Positions 25,573-32,994 of a DNA stretch of 64,000 nt are shown in pieces. The stretch is from JANOZM01 sp031429355 (GTDB lineage Bacteria > Pseudomonadota > Gammaproteobacteria > Burkholderiales > Burkholderiaceae_E), in the NCBI GenBank assembly GCA_031429355.1, contig JANOZM010000007.1:186001-250000 (forward strand), written 5' to 3'. The position numbers and the translations under genes were made by a program. A model generated the notes under the pieces. The model was not told the origin of the DNA and made no database searches. It saw nothing but the letters and a program-made list of their open reading frames with translations. The number at the start of each line of letters is the position of its first letter. The stretch's first letter is position 1.

Positions 25573-25878
25573 TTAGTTGGCTAAAGGCGCAGCGCCCTCA
25601 ACTAGATCGACACGTTCACGTAATTCCTTACCGGGCTTAAAGTGGGGCACCCGCTTGCCGGGCACCAATACCTGCTCACCAGACTTAGGATTGCGCCCCA
25701 CACGCGGGGGGCGCTCACTTAAGGCAAAACTGCCAAAGCCACGAATTTCAATGCGGTGCCCTTTAGCTAAGGTTGTTGCCATGGCATCTAAAATTGTTTT
25801 GACAGCATATTCGGCATCGCGCACCACCAATTGGGGGTAACGCTCGGCTAACTGCACAATCAATTCAGACTTCGTCAT
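25573..25878 (-). CDS. ihfB: Integration host factor beta subunit
   Basis: This 101-aa DNA-bending nucleoid protein opens MTKSELIVQLAERYPQL, then has VKTILDAMATTLAKGHRIEI and the beta-arm RGFGSFALSERPPRVGRNPK. The conserved Pro for intercalation lies in RNPKSGEQV. It forms a heterodimer with IhfA and could assist sigma-54 promoters such as that of aioBA. It lies 54 bp after rpsA, a widespread arrangement. Confidence 0.96.
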   Translation of the reverse strand: MTKSELIVQLAERYPQLVVRDAEYAVKTILDAMATTLAKGHRIEIRGFGSFALSERPPRVGRNPKSGEQVLVPGKRVPHFKPGKELRERVDLVEGAAPLAN

Positions 25879-25932
25879 GGCAACTTCCTTTGTTAGGGGA
25901 CTCTTTAAAATTTACGGCTTTAACGTTGCAAC

Positions 25933-27630
25933 TTACGGCTTATCTTGGTTGTCCATCTTAGCGCGTAACAATGCACCTAGGTTGGTCGTTCCAGTGTTAG
26001 CAGCACTTTCCGATTGAATACGGTTAATCGTATCAGCGGCTTCAACGTTGTCTTTGGCTTTGATCGACAAATTGATACCGCGGTTTTTGCGGTCCACATT
26101 GATAATCATCGCTTCAACTTCGTCGCCTTCTTTCAAGTGGGTGCGTGCATCTTCTACACGGTCACGTGAAATTTCGGAAGCGCGCAAGTAGCCTTCAACT
26201 TCGTCAGCCAAATGAATCACGGCACCTTTAGCATCAACAGACTTAACGGTTCCACGAACCATCATGCCCTTGTCGGCACTGCCAGCGAAGTTGGTAAACG
26301 GATCACCTTCGAGCTGTTTTACGCCCAACGAAATACGCTCACGCTCAACGTCGATTGCCAATACAGACGCTTCAACTTCATCGCCCTTCTTGAAATCGCG
26401 AACAGCTTCTTCACCAGTCTTGTTCCAAGACAAGTCAGACAAATGCACCAAGCCGTCGATGCCGCCGTTTAAGCCAATGAACACACCAAAGTCGGTAATC
26501 GACTTGATGCTGCCCTTAACTTTATCGCCCTTGCGGTGATTGTCGGCAAACTCTTGCCATGGGTTTTGCTTGCACTGCTTCATACCCAAGGAAATACGAC
26601 GACGCTCTTCATCAATCTCTAAGACCATAACTTCAACTTCGTCACCTAACTGCATTACTTTGCCAGGGTTAACGTTTTTATTAGTCCAGTCCATTTCGGA
26701 AACGTGTACCAAACCTTCAATACCCGGCTCGATTTCAACGAATGCGCCGTAATCAGTAATGTTGGTGGTTTTACCAAACATGCGGGTGCCGGTTGGGTAA
26801 CGACGGGCAATACCAACCCATGGATCGTCGCCTAACTGTTTAACGCCTAGCGAAACACGGTTCTTGTCTTGATCGAACTTCAGTACTTTTGCAGTGATCT
26901 CTTGACCAACAGTAAGTACCTCGGAAGGATGACGAACACGACGCCATGCCATATCGGTAATATGCAACAGACCATCAATGCCACCCAAGTCAATAAACGC
27001 ACCATACTCGGTGATATTCTTAACGGTACCCTTAACGGTTGAGCCTTCGGCCAATTGCTCCATCAACTTGCTACGCTCTTCACCTTGGCTTAACTCAACC
27101 ACGGCACGGCGTGACAGCACAACGTTGTTACGCTTGCGGTCCAACTTGATAACGCGAAACTCCATCGTCTTATTTTCATAAGGTGAGGTGTCTTTAATTG
27201 GGCGGGTATCGATGAGCGAACCGGGCAAGAATGCACGGATGCCATTGGTCATAACGGTTAGACCGCCTTTGACCTTGCCAGTAACAGTACCTGTTACCAA
27301 CTCATTTGAATCGAGTGCTTTTTCGAGGTTCATCCAAGCGGCTAAACGCTTAGCGCGATCGCGTGACAAACGGGTTTCGCCGTAGCCGTTTTCGATCGAA
27401 TCGATTGCAACAGTGACGTAGTCGCCAATGTTAACTTCGAGTACACCTTGATCATTATGGAATTCTTCAATTGGAATAAAGCTTTCAGACTTTAAACCTG
27501 CGTTCACCACCACAAAGTTGTGGTCGATACGAACGACTTCAGCGGTAATTACTTCACCGGTACGCATCTCCTGCCGTTGGAGAGATTCTTCGAATAGCGC
27601 GGCAAAACTTTCTTGAACAACAGCGTTCAT
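25933..27630 (-). CDS. rpsA: 30S ribosomal protein S1
   Basis: This is a 565-aa protein with six S1 (OB-fold) repeats that brings mRNA to the 30S subunit. It opens MNAVVQESFAALFEESLQ. Repeats three to six show the regular VKNITEYGAFIDLGGIDGLL and ITDYGAFVEIEPGIEGLVH pattern. I use the ATG at 27630; an in-frame ATG 69 bp upstream would add 23 residues not found in the family. It lies 158 bp below cmk, a spacer that may hold its own promoter and autoregulatory leader. Confidence 0.96.
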   Translation of the reverse strand: MNAVVQESFAALFEESLQRQEMRTGEVITAEVVRIDHNFVVVNAGLKSESFIPIEEFHNDQGVLEVNIGDYVTVAIDSIENGYGETRLSRDRAKRLAAWMNLEKALDSNELVTGTVTGKVKGGLTVMTNGIRAFLPGSLIDTRPIKDTSPYENKTMEFRVIKLDRKRNNVVLSRRAVVELSQGEERSKLMEQLAEGSTVKGTVKNITEYGAFIDLGGIDGLLHITDMAWRRVRHPSEVLTVGQEITAKVLKFDQDKNRVSLGVKQLGDDPWVGIARRYPTGTRMFGKTTNITDYGAFVEIEPGIEGLVHVSEMDWTNKNVNPGKVMQLGDEVEVMVLEIDEERRRISLGMKQCKQNPWQEFADNHRKGDKVKGSIKSITDFGVFIGLNGGIDGLVHLSDLSWNKTGEEAVRDFKKGDEVEASVLAIDVERERISLGVKQLEGDPFTNFAGSADKGMMVRGTVKSVDAKGAVIHLADEVEGYLRASEISRDRVEDARTHLKEGDEVEAMIINVDRKNRGINLSIKAKDNVEAADTINRIQSESAANTGTTNLGALLRAKMDNQDKP

Positions 27631-27788
27631 GTAGATCCAATAGTTAGCACACCTAGCTACGCGCGCTCGCGAAATGCTTGCGCAATGTTTATAAAACACG
27701 TAACCAGACGGAGTTTAAAAAACGCTTTTTGTTGATTTAAGTGCTGAGTGATTTGTTAGAAATTTAAAAGTTAGTTTCACATCGACGT

Positions 27789-28535
27789 TTATTTCGATTC
27801 GAAGCTTACTTTGGCAAAATTAAACAGCACAGCCGCAACAGTTTCTTCAACATCAAGCGCAGTAGAGTCAATCAAAACTGCATCGCTTGCTGGTTTCAGG
27901 GGTGCTGTGGCTCGATTTATATCTCGGGCATCACGGGCGCGCAAATCTTCCAGTAAGCCTGCTAAATTAGCAGAAATTCCTTTATCGATCAACTGCTTAT
28001 AGCGCCGCTGCGCTCTAGATTCGGCGCTGGCCGTCAAAAAAATCTTAAGTTGCGCATCCGGAAAAATGACAGTTCCCATATCTCGGCCATCGGCCACCAA
28101 ACCGGGGGGTTGGCGAAATTGTCGCTGCCGCCCGGCCAAAGCCGCACGCACTGAGGGTACAGCACCAACTTGAGACGCCCATAAACCGACTTTTTCGTGA
28201 CGGATGGCTAGGCTTACGTCAACACCCTCCAGCCAAATGTCCGCATTTTCGAATCGAACATCGAGCTGGGCAGCGCATTGCGCCAAAGCGGTTTCATTCG
28301 CAGAGCCAATTTCAGGAAAGCCAGCTGCAAAAAGTCCTTTTTGGTTCGCGCTAAAGCCTACTAAGCGATACAAAGCGCCGCTATCTAAATAATGCCAATT
28401 AAGGTGGTTTGCAACCCTTTGCGCTATCGTTCCCTTACCGGACGCCGTAGGGCCGTCGATCGTGATAACCGGACAGATTGCTACTAAGTTATTTTTTGTC
28501 GAATGGGTCATGTTGCTTAGGATACCGGACGTCAC
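27789..28535 (-). CDS. cmk: Cytidylate kinase
   Basis: This 248-aa enzyme phosphorylates CMP and dCMP. The P-loop GPTASGKGT lies near residues 28-36; LDSGALYRLVGFSA and VADGRDMGTVIFPDAQLKIF are family blocks, and ESRAQRRYKQL follows. The GTG at 28535 has GGA nine bases upstream; the in-frame ATG at 28511 is an alternative. In most Burkholderiales aroA lies directly upstream. Here an unrelated gene on the opposite strand occupies that place. Confidence 0.92.
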   Translation of the reverse strand: MTSGILSNMTHSTKNNLVAICPVITIDGPTASGKGTIAQRVANHLNWHYLDSGALYRLVGFSANQKGLFAAGFPEIGSANETALAQCAAQLDVRFENADIWLEGVDVSLAIRHEKVGLWASQVGAVPSVRAALAGRQRQFRQPPGLVADGRDMGTVIFPDAQLKIFLTASAESRAQRRYKQLIDKGISANLAGLLEDLRARDARDINRATAPLKPASDAVLIDSTALDVEETVAAVLFNFAKVSFESK

Positions 28536-28641
28536 TGAAAATCGTCCAAACGTGAATTAACACGATGAATTTTAAATAGAAAGTCGCTAGTGTCGGCTCA
28601 TATTCAAAACTATCGTGGCTAATCCCATATTGTAACGATCC

Positions 28642-29154
28642 ATGTTCGGCAAACGAAAACCTGATCAGCAGCCTTTAAAAAAACCTTCGACTAAGGGAGT
28701 CTTAGACCCGAAGCTTGCGCTCGACAAACCATTTGAGTTTGAGGCTAATGCCTACGATCAAGCGTTGGATCGATTCGCCCTTAATCAATCCACCCAGGGC
28801 GCAAAGTTCGTGAATAATGTCCCGCGACCAGAAGCGCCAAAAAGAAACGCTGAACAGAGCTTTAAATTCGCCAACGAATTGATAGGAAAGTTACCGTCAG
28901 ATTTATCCTTGATTCATCTGTACGCGGAGTTTCCACACGTGCTCGACAAAGTAGCGATGGCATGGGGAGACCACTTGGCGTTCTACGCTTTAATGGACGA
29001 TCTATTAATTGATAAGCGCGGTGGCCGCACCGGCTTCCCATTTAAAGCAGCAATCGAGTTAAGCCGATTAGCAGAACACTACGAGCAATATGTTTCTAAA
29101 CGCCCTAAAAGTAAGTGGGACGTAATTCAAAACGCCCGCGAAAAGCTGTATTAA
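28642..29154 (+). CDS. Hypothetical protein replacing aroA in the operon
   Basis: This 170-aa soluble, basic protein begins MFGKRKPDQQPLKKPSTKGV, with a disordered Lys/Pro-rich first 30 residues. A helical domain follows (FKFANELIGKLPSDLSLIHL, FPHVLDKVAMAWGDHLAFYA). It has no signal peptide, membrane span or known motif. It is transcribed against its neighbours cmk and tyrA, in the slot where aroA normally stands. A 15-bp tandem repeat starts in its last codons. I do not recognise the family. Confidence 0.65.
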   Translation: MFGKRKPDQQPLKKPSTKGVLDPKLALDKPFEFEANAYDQALDRFALNQSTQGAKFVNNVPRPEAPKRNAEQSFKFANELIGKLPSDLSLIHLYAEFPHVLDKVAMAWGDHLAFYALMDDLLIDKRGGRTGFPFKAAIELSRLAEHYEQYVSKRPKSKWDVIQNAREKLY

Positions 29155-29215
29155 ACAAAGCTGAGCCAAACAAAGCTGTACTAAACAAAGCTGAGCTAAG
29201 CAAAGCTGTGCCACC
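29140..29215 (+). repeat. 15-bp tandem repeat at the 3' end of the hypothetical gene
   Basis: About five imperfect 15-bp units of the form AAACAAAGCTGAGCC / AAACAAAGCTGTACT alternate as a 30-bp higher-order unit. The first unit overlaps the final codons and stop of the preceding gene. Read through in the next frame they give a pentapeptide series (VLNKA, EPNKA, VLNKA, ELSKA). Confidence 0.8.
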
Positions 29216-29240
29216 TAAGAACCAGCCGGTTTTGCTTGCT

Positions 29241-30122
29241 TTATCTTCGCTTCCAGTGTTGCGCCAAACTAAGCAACTCGACTATTTGAGTTTGATCGCC
29301 ATTTTCTAAAGCGGCGCGCATTGCGTCAAGGCTAGCTTGAAATCCCTCTAGCGCAGCGAGCAAGGGCTCTTTATTTTGCATCGATATATCCGCCCATAGA
29401 TGCGGGTTGCTTCCAGCGATTCGCGTCGTATCACGCAACCCCGCACCGGAGCGTTGCTTCAACTCAAGGCCATCGCCTTGCAGCGCCAAGCTATGCGCCA
29501 AACCAAATGCAATCCAATGCGGTAAGTGGCTAACTAAAGCATAAATTCGGTCGTGTTCAATCGCCGACATTTGCTCTGTACTTGCGCCTAAAGCTTGCCA
29601 AAACAAAGACGCTTTGTGAACTGTCTTGGCATCGTTTAAACCCAAGGGCGTTAATATCACTTTAGCTTGCTCAAACAACTCGGCACTAGCCGCTGACGGC
29701 CCACTTTCATCACCCCCAGCAATAGGGTGCGCGGGCACAAACGACTTTAATTGATTAATCAATAATTCATCATTGATTGGCTTCGCTTTTTGCAGATCGA
29801 TTTGGCTTTCAATCATCTTGACCATCTGATTTTTCGTGCTACCAACATCTGTAGCAAAGCCGTTTAAGGCTAACCCACCAATACAGTCAATCACTAGATC
29901 TGGGATGCTCGATGGCGGCGTTGCAAAAACAATTACATCCGCATCCAAACAAGCCTGCTTGGCAGTTGACGCCAACGCATGCACCAAACCCAAATCTAAG
30001 GCTTGTTGGGCGTCGTTTAATGAGTAGCCAACGACTTGCTCGGCAAGGTTTTTAGATTTACAAGCGGCGGCTACCGACCCACCAATTAAACCTAACCCAA
30101 TCACTGCAATTTTTTTGTACAT
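29241..30122 (-). CDS. tyrA: Prephenate dehydrogenase
   Basis: This 293-aa NAD(P)-dependent enzyme converts prephenate to 4-hydroxyphenylpyruvate for tyrosine synthesis. The nucleotide-binding motif IGLGLIGGSVA begins near residue 8. FATPPSSIPDLV, DVGSTKNQM and the active-site strip FVPAHPIAGGDESGP, containing the catalytic His, are all present. It starts 6 bp after the pheA stop and so is translationally close to it. hisC, often between the two in this order, is absent. Confidence 0.94.
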   Translation of the reverse strand: MYKKIAVIGLGLIGGSVAAACKSKNLAEQVVGYSLNDAQQALDLGLVHALASTAKQACLDADVIVFATPPSSIPDLVIDCIGGLALNGFATDVGSTKNQMVKMIESQIDLQKAKPINDELLINQLKSFVPAHPIAGGDESGPSAASAELFEQAKVILTPLGLNDAKTVHKASLFWQALGASTEQMSAIEHDRIYALVSHLPHWIAFGLAHSLALQGDGLELKQRSGAGLRDTTRIAGSNPHLWADISMQNKEPLLAALEGFQASLDAMRAALENGDQTQIVELLSLAQHWKRR

Positions 30123-30128
30123 GGAATG

Positions 30129-31274
30129 TTACTTAGCGCGTGGATACGAACCAACCACTTTGTAAAACCGCGCTTGCCCTTCAATTTCGTTTAATGCCAA
30201 CTTGACATTGGCATCCTCTCGATGACCCATAAGATCGATGTAAAAGTTATATTCCCAGCCAGACTGCCGGGCGGGGCGCGACTCGAACCGTTTCATCGAA
30301 ACACCATGGCGCGCCAAAGGTTCGATCAACGAATGAACAGCACCGGCTTTATCAGGCACCGAAACAATAACGCTAGTTTGATCATTGCCACTGGGTTCGC
30401 AGCGATGGTTTCCAATAATGGCAAAGCGGGTGCGATTTAAAGGATCGTCTTGAATATTAGAGGCCATCGTATGCAGGCCATAATTTTGCATTGCTTGTTC
30501 GCCCGCAATTGCGAGCGTACCAACTTCTTGATTTACTAGCCGCGCCCCTTCAGCATTACTAGAGACTGCAATTCGCTCTAAGTGCGGGGCATTTTCGCTG
30601 AGCCAGCGATGGCACTGCGCCAGCGCTTGTGGATGCGCTTTTACGGATTGATAAGACTTTAAATCGCTAAACGGTACGCTAGCCAACAAATGATGCCTGA
30701 TAGGTAACGACACCTCTGCACAAATTTGCAAAGTACTTTGCAAGAACAAATCTAAGGTTCTGTTCACCGCACCTTCGGTCGAATTTTCGACTGGGACAAC
30801 ACCAAAATTCGCGGCCCCAGCTTGCACTGACCGAAACACCTCATCAATTGAAAGGCAAGCCAGTCCATCGACTTGTAAACCAAAATGACTAAACAGAGCT
30901 TGCTCGGTAAACGTGCCCGATGGCCCTAAAAACGCCACCTTTAAACGTAGTTCGAGTGAGCGACAAACCGAAATTATTTCACGCCAAAGCCCAGTTACCG
31001 CAAATTCACTTAACGGGCCCTTATTATTTGCAACCGCTTGAGCGATGACTTGAGCCTCACGTTCGGGGCGCAAAATTGGCGCATTGGTTTGCGCCTTTAA
31101 GCGCCCAACCTCAAGTGCCAAAGTCGCCCTTTGGTTCAGCAATTCAAGCAAAGCCGCGTCGGTAGCATCAATTTTTTGGCGCAGGGCCAATAACTCGGGA
31201 CTTGGCGTAGAAACGGTTGGGTCTAAATTAGCGCCCGAATTCGGGCCAAGGATGGGCTTGGTGTTTGCAGTCAT
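30129..31274 (-). CDS. pheA: Bifunctional chorismate mutase/prephenate dehydratase
   Basis: This is a 381-aa P-protein. The AroQ chorismate mutase helices (about 25-110: LRQKIDATDAALLELLNQRA) are followed by the dehydratase domain (VAFLGPSGTFTEQAL; VPVENSTEGAVNRTLDLF). A C-terminal ACT domain with the Phe-binding ESRP motif (MKRFESRPARQ) is predicted to give feedback control. It has a roughly 24-residue N-terminal extension rich in Pro, Asn and Thr. It lies directly above tyrA. Confidence 0.95.
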   Translation of the reverse strand: MTANTKPILGPNSGANLDPTVSTPSPELLALRQKIDATDAALLELLNQRATLALEVGRLKAQTNAPILRPEREAQVIAQAVANNKGPLSEFAVTGLWREIISVCRSLELRLKVAFLGPSGTFTEQALFSHFGLQVDGLACLSIDEVFRSVQAGAANFGVVPVENSTEGAVNRTLDLFLQSTLQICAEVSLPIRHHLLASVPFSDLKSYQSVKAHPQALAQCHRWLSENAPHLERIAVSSNAEGARLVNQEVGTLAIAGEQAMQNYGLHTMASNIQDDPLNRTRFAIIGNHRCEPSGNDQTSVIVSVPDKAGAVHSLIEPLARHGVSMKRFESRPARQSGWEYNFYIDLMGHREDANVKLALNEIEGQARFYKVVGSYPRAK

Positions 31275-31322
31275 TTTGCAATGCTACTGGAATTAGTATT
31301 AGAACAACAAATTAGCTTTGCA

Positions 31323-32033
31323 CTAAAGCAGTCGAAACTCTGAAATTCGTTTTCGAATAACAAAGTTTCCCAAGGGGCTTTTAATATCTTCAACTTCGTT
31401 AAAGAAGAATCCCAGCGACTCGAAAAAAACAACGCTAGAAACAATCGAAACATTCATTCCCATATATTTCGCGGCGCCACTGCACTCAAAAGCAACCGCG
31501 TTACCGGCAATCGAAGCATTAAATTGGCTTGCCGGCTTAGCTACACCCACTAAGCAACGTTGAACTATTTTTTGCCCCTCGTGCACTATAGCCAGATCAA
31601 AAGTCTGTCCTTTAACTAACGGTAACTTTAATCCAGGTGAGTCAAAGCTAAGGTTAGTGTCCGCCTCTTGAACGCGCTCCAAGCCACGCAAGCTAAAGCT
31701 CGGAGCAACCGCAGCGCTGGCCCGCTTATCAGGGGGCGGTGTGATTGCTATTGTCTTTGCAAGAACAATTCCATTTAATCCAACGGGCGTATAAATTTCT
31801 TGGACAACTTTCGTTTTTTTCAATGGACGAGTTAATTCAATAGTCCATTGAAAAGCCGGAATGGCTGGAGTTTGCGCGCCAATTAAACCGGTTTGTTCAA
31901 GCGCCTGGCGTAACTTCGGATCGAAATTAGGCGCGCTTGTGGCCGCGTAGCTATAAGGACTACCCGTTGAGGCAATAAAAAGCAATGCAGTGACCAAGCT
32001 TAAACACCCGCGCGTAAAATTCATTAATCCCAC
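31323..32033 (-). CDS. Hypothetical exported protein
   Basis: This 236-aa protein has a signal peptide (MGLMNFTRGCLSLVTALLFI, cleavage after about SYAA; the ATG three codons in is equally possible). The mature part is mostly beta-rich without recognised motifs, with two cysteines (CLVG and FECSG) that could form a disulfide. It starts 4 bp after the AEC transporter gene and is likely cotranscribed with it. It occupies the place where serC usually stands between gyrA and pheA. Confidence 0.6.
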   Translation of the reverse strand: MGLMNFTRGCLSLVTALLFIASTGSPYSYAATSAPNFDPKLRQALEQTGLIGAQTPAIPAFQWTIELTRPLKKTKVVQEIYTPVGLNGIVLAKTIAITPPPDKRASAAVAPSFSLRGLERVQEADTNLSFDSPGLKLPLVKGQTFDLAIVHEGQKIVQRCLVGVAKPASQFNASIAGNAVAFECSGAAKYMGMNVSIVSSVVFFESLGFFFNEVEDIKSPLGNFVIRKRISEFRLL

Positions 32034-32037
32034 CCTT

Positions 32038-32988
32038 TCATCGCAACCAAGGCAATATTAGGGATAACGTTACTATGCCTAAAAGGGTTGATAAGGCGAT
32101 TGTCGCGCTGGCAACCGCTACGGCTTCGGCAGAGTCTTGGGCATACCGTTGCGCCAACAGATAGGCATTTGCGCCGGTTGGAAGGGCTGCGGTAATTGTA
32201 ATGACCGATAACATCAGCCCGCTAAGCCCAAGTCCAAACCGAGCAACGCAATACACCGCGACCGGAAACAAAACCAATTTAACGGCCGCACAAATTAAAG
32301 TAAATTTCAGCTGACTTTTTACCCCATAAGCAACCAACGAAGCGCCTAGTAAAACCAAACTCGCAGGAGGGCCTGCTTGCCCCATAAAACTCAAGGTTCG
32401 GTCGATAGGTTCTGGCATTGCAATGTCGGTTAACCCCCATAGCAAACCGAGAGCGATTGGCAAAACCACGGGATGAATAATGGCCGACTTTAAGGTTTGA
32501 ACAATGACCGCACTAAAAGCGCCTGAAGCATTACGCCGTTGCAAATCGAACTCAATAACGATAGTCGCTAAAGTTAATAAAATGACCGCATGAAGCGCGA
32601 CGATCATTAATAAAATGCTCAGGCCTTGCTTACCAAATGCCAATTGAACAATTGGAATACCCAGCAATACGGTATTCGAAAACAACGCGGATATAGCACG
32701 GTTTGCGCCAAGGCTTGCGGTGGCGCCGGCCCTTACTTGCCAAGTAACCCCCACCGCAAAAAACAGCAAAGCGGTGGAAAAATACGCCACTAAAGGACGC
32801 CAGCTAAGGTGCTCTAGCTCTACTAAGGCCATCGAGCGAAATAGCAACGGCGGCATAAAAATAACAAAAGTAGCTTTTGTTAATGTATCAACACCACCCT
32901 CACCAAATACGCCCAAGCGTCCGGCAACATAACCAATAACGATTAAGACAAAAACCGGCAGAACAATGGAAACAAGTGCTTCCATCAA
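32038..32988 (-). CDS. AEC family transporter
   Basis: This 316-aa integral membrane protein has about ten spans of the auxin-efflux-carrier family, which in bacteria often exports or imports carboxylates such as malate. It opens VSIVLPVFVLIVIGYVAGR. The second half carries the inverted repeat with GQAGPPASLVLLGASLVAYG and TAALPTGANAYLLAQRY, typical for the fold. The substrate is unknown. It begins 6 bp after the gyrA stop. Confidence 0.85.
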   Translation of the reverse strand: MMEALVSIVLPVFVLIVIGYVAGRLGVFGEGGVDTLTKATFVIFMPPLLFRSMALVELEHLSWRPLVAYFSTALLFFAVGVTWQVRAGATASLGANRAISALFSNTVLLGIPIVQLAFGKQGLSILLMIVALHAVILLTLATIVIEFDLQRRNASGAFSAVIVQTLKSAIIHPVVLPIALGLLWGLTDIAMPEPIDRTLSFMGQAGPPASLVLLGASLVAYGVKSQLKFTLICAAVKLVLFPVAVYCVARFGLGLSGLMLSVITITAALPTGANAYLLAQRYAQDSAEAVAVASATIALSTLLGIVTLSLILPWLR

Positions 32989-32994
32989 TAAGGC

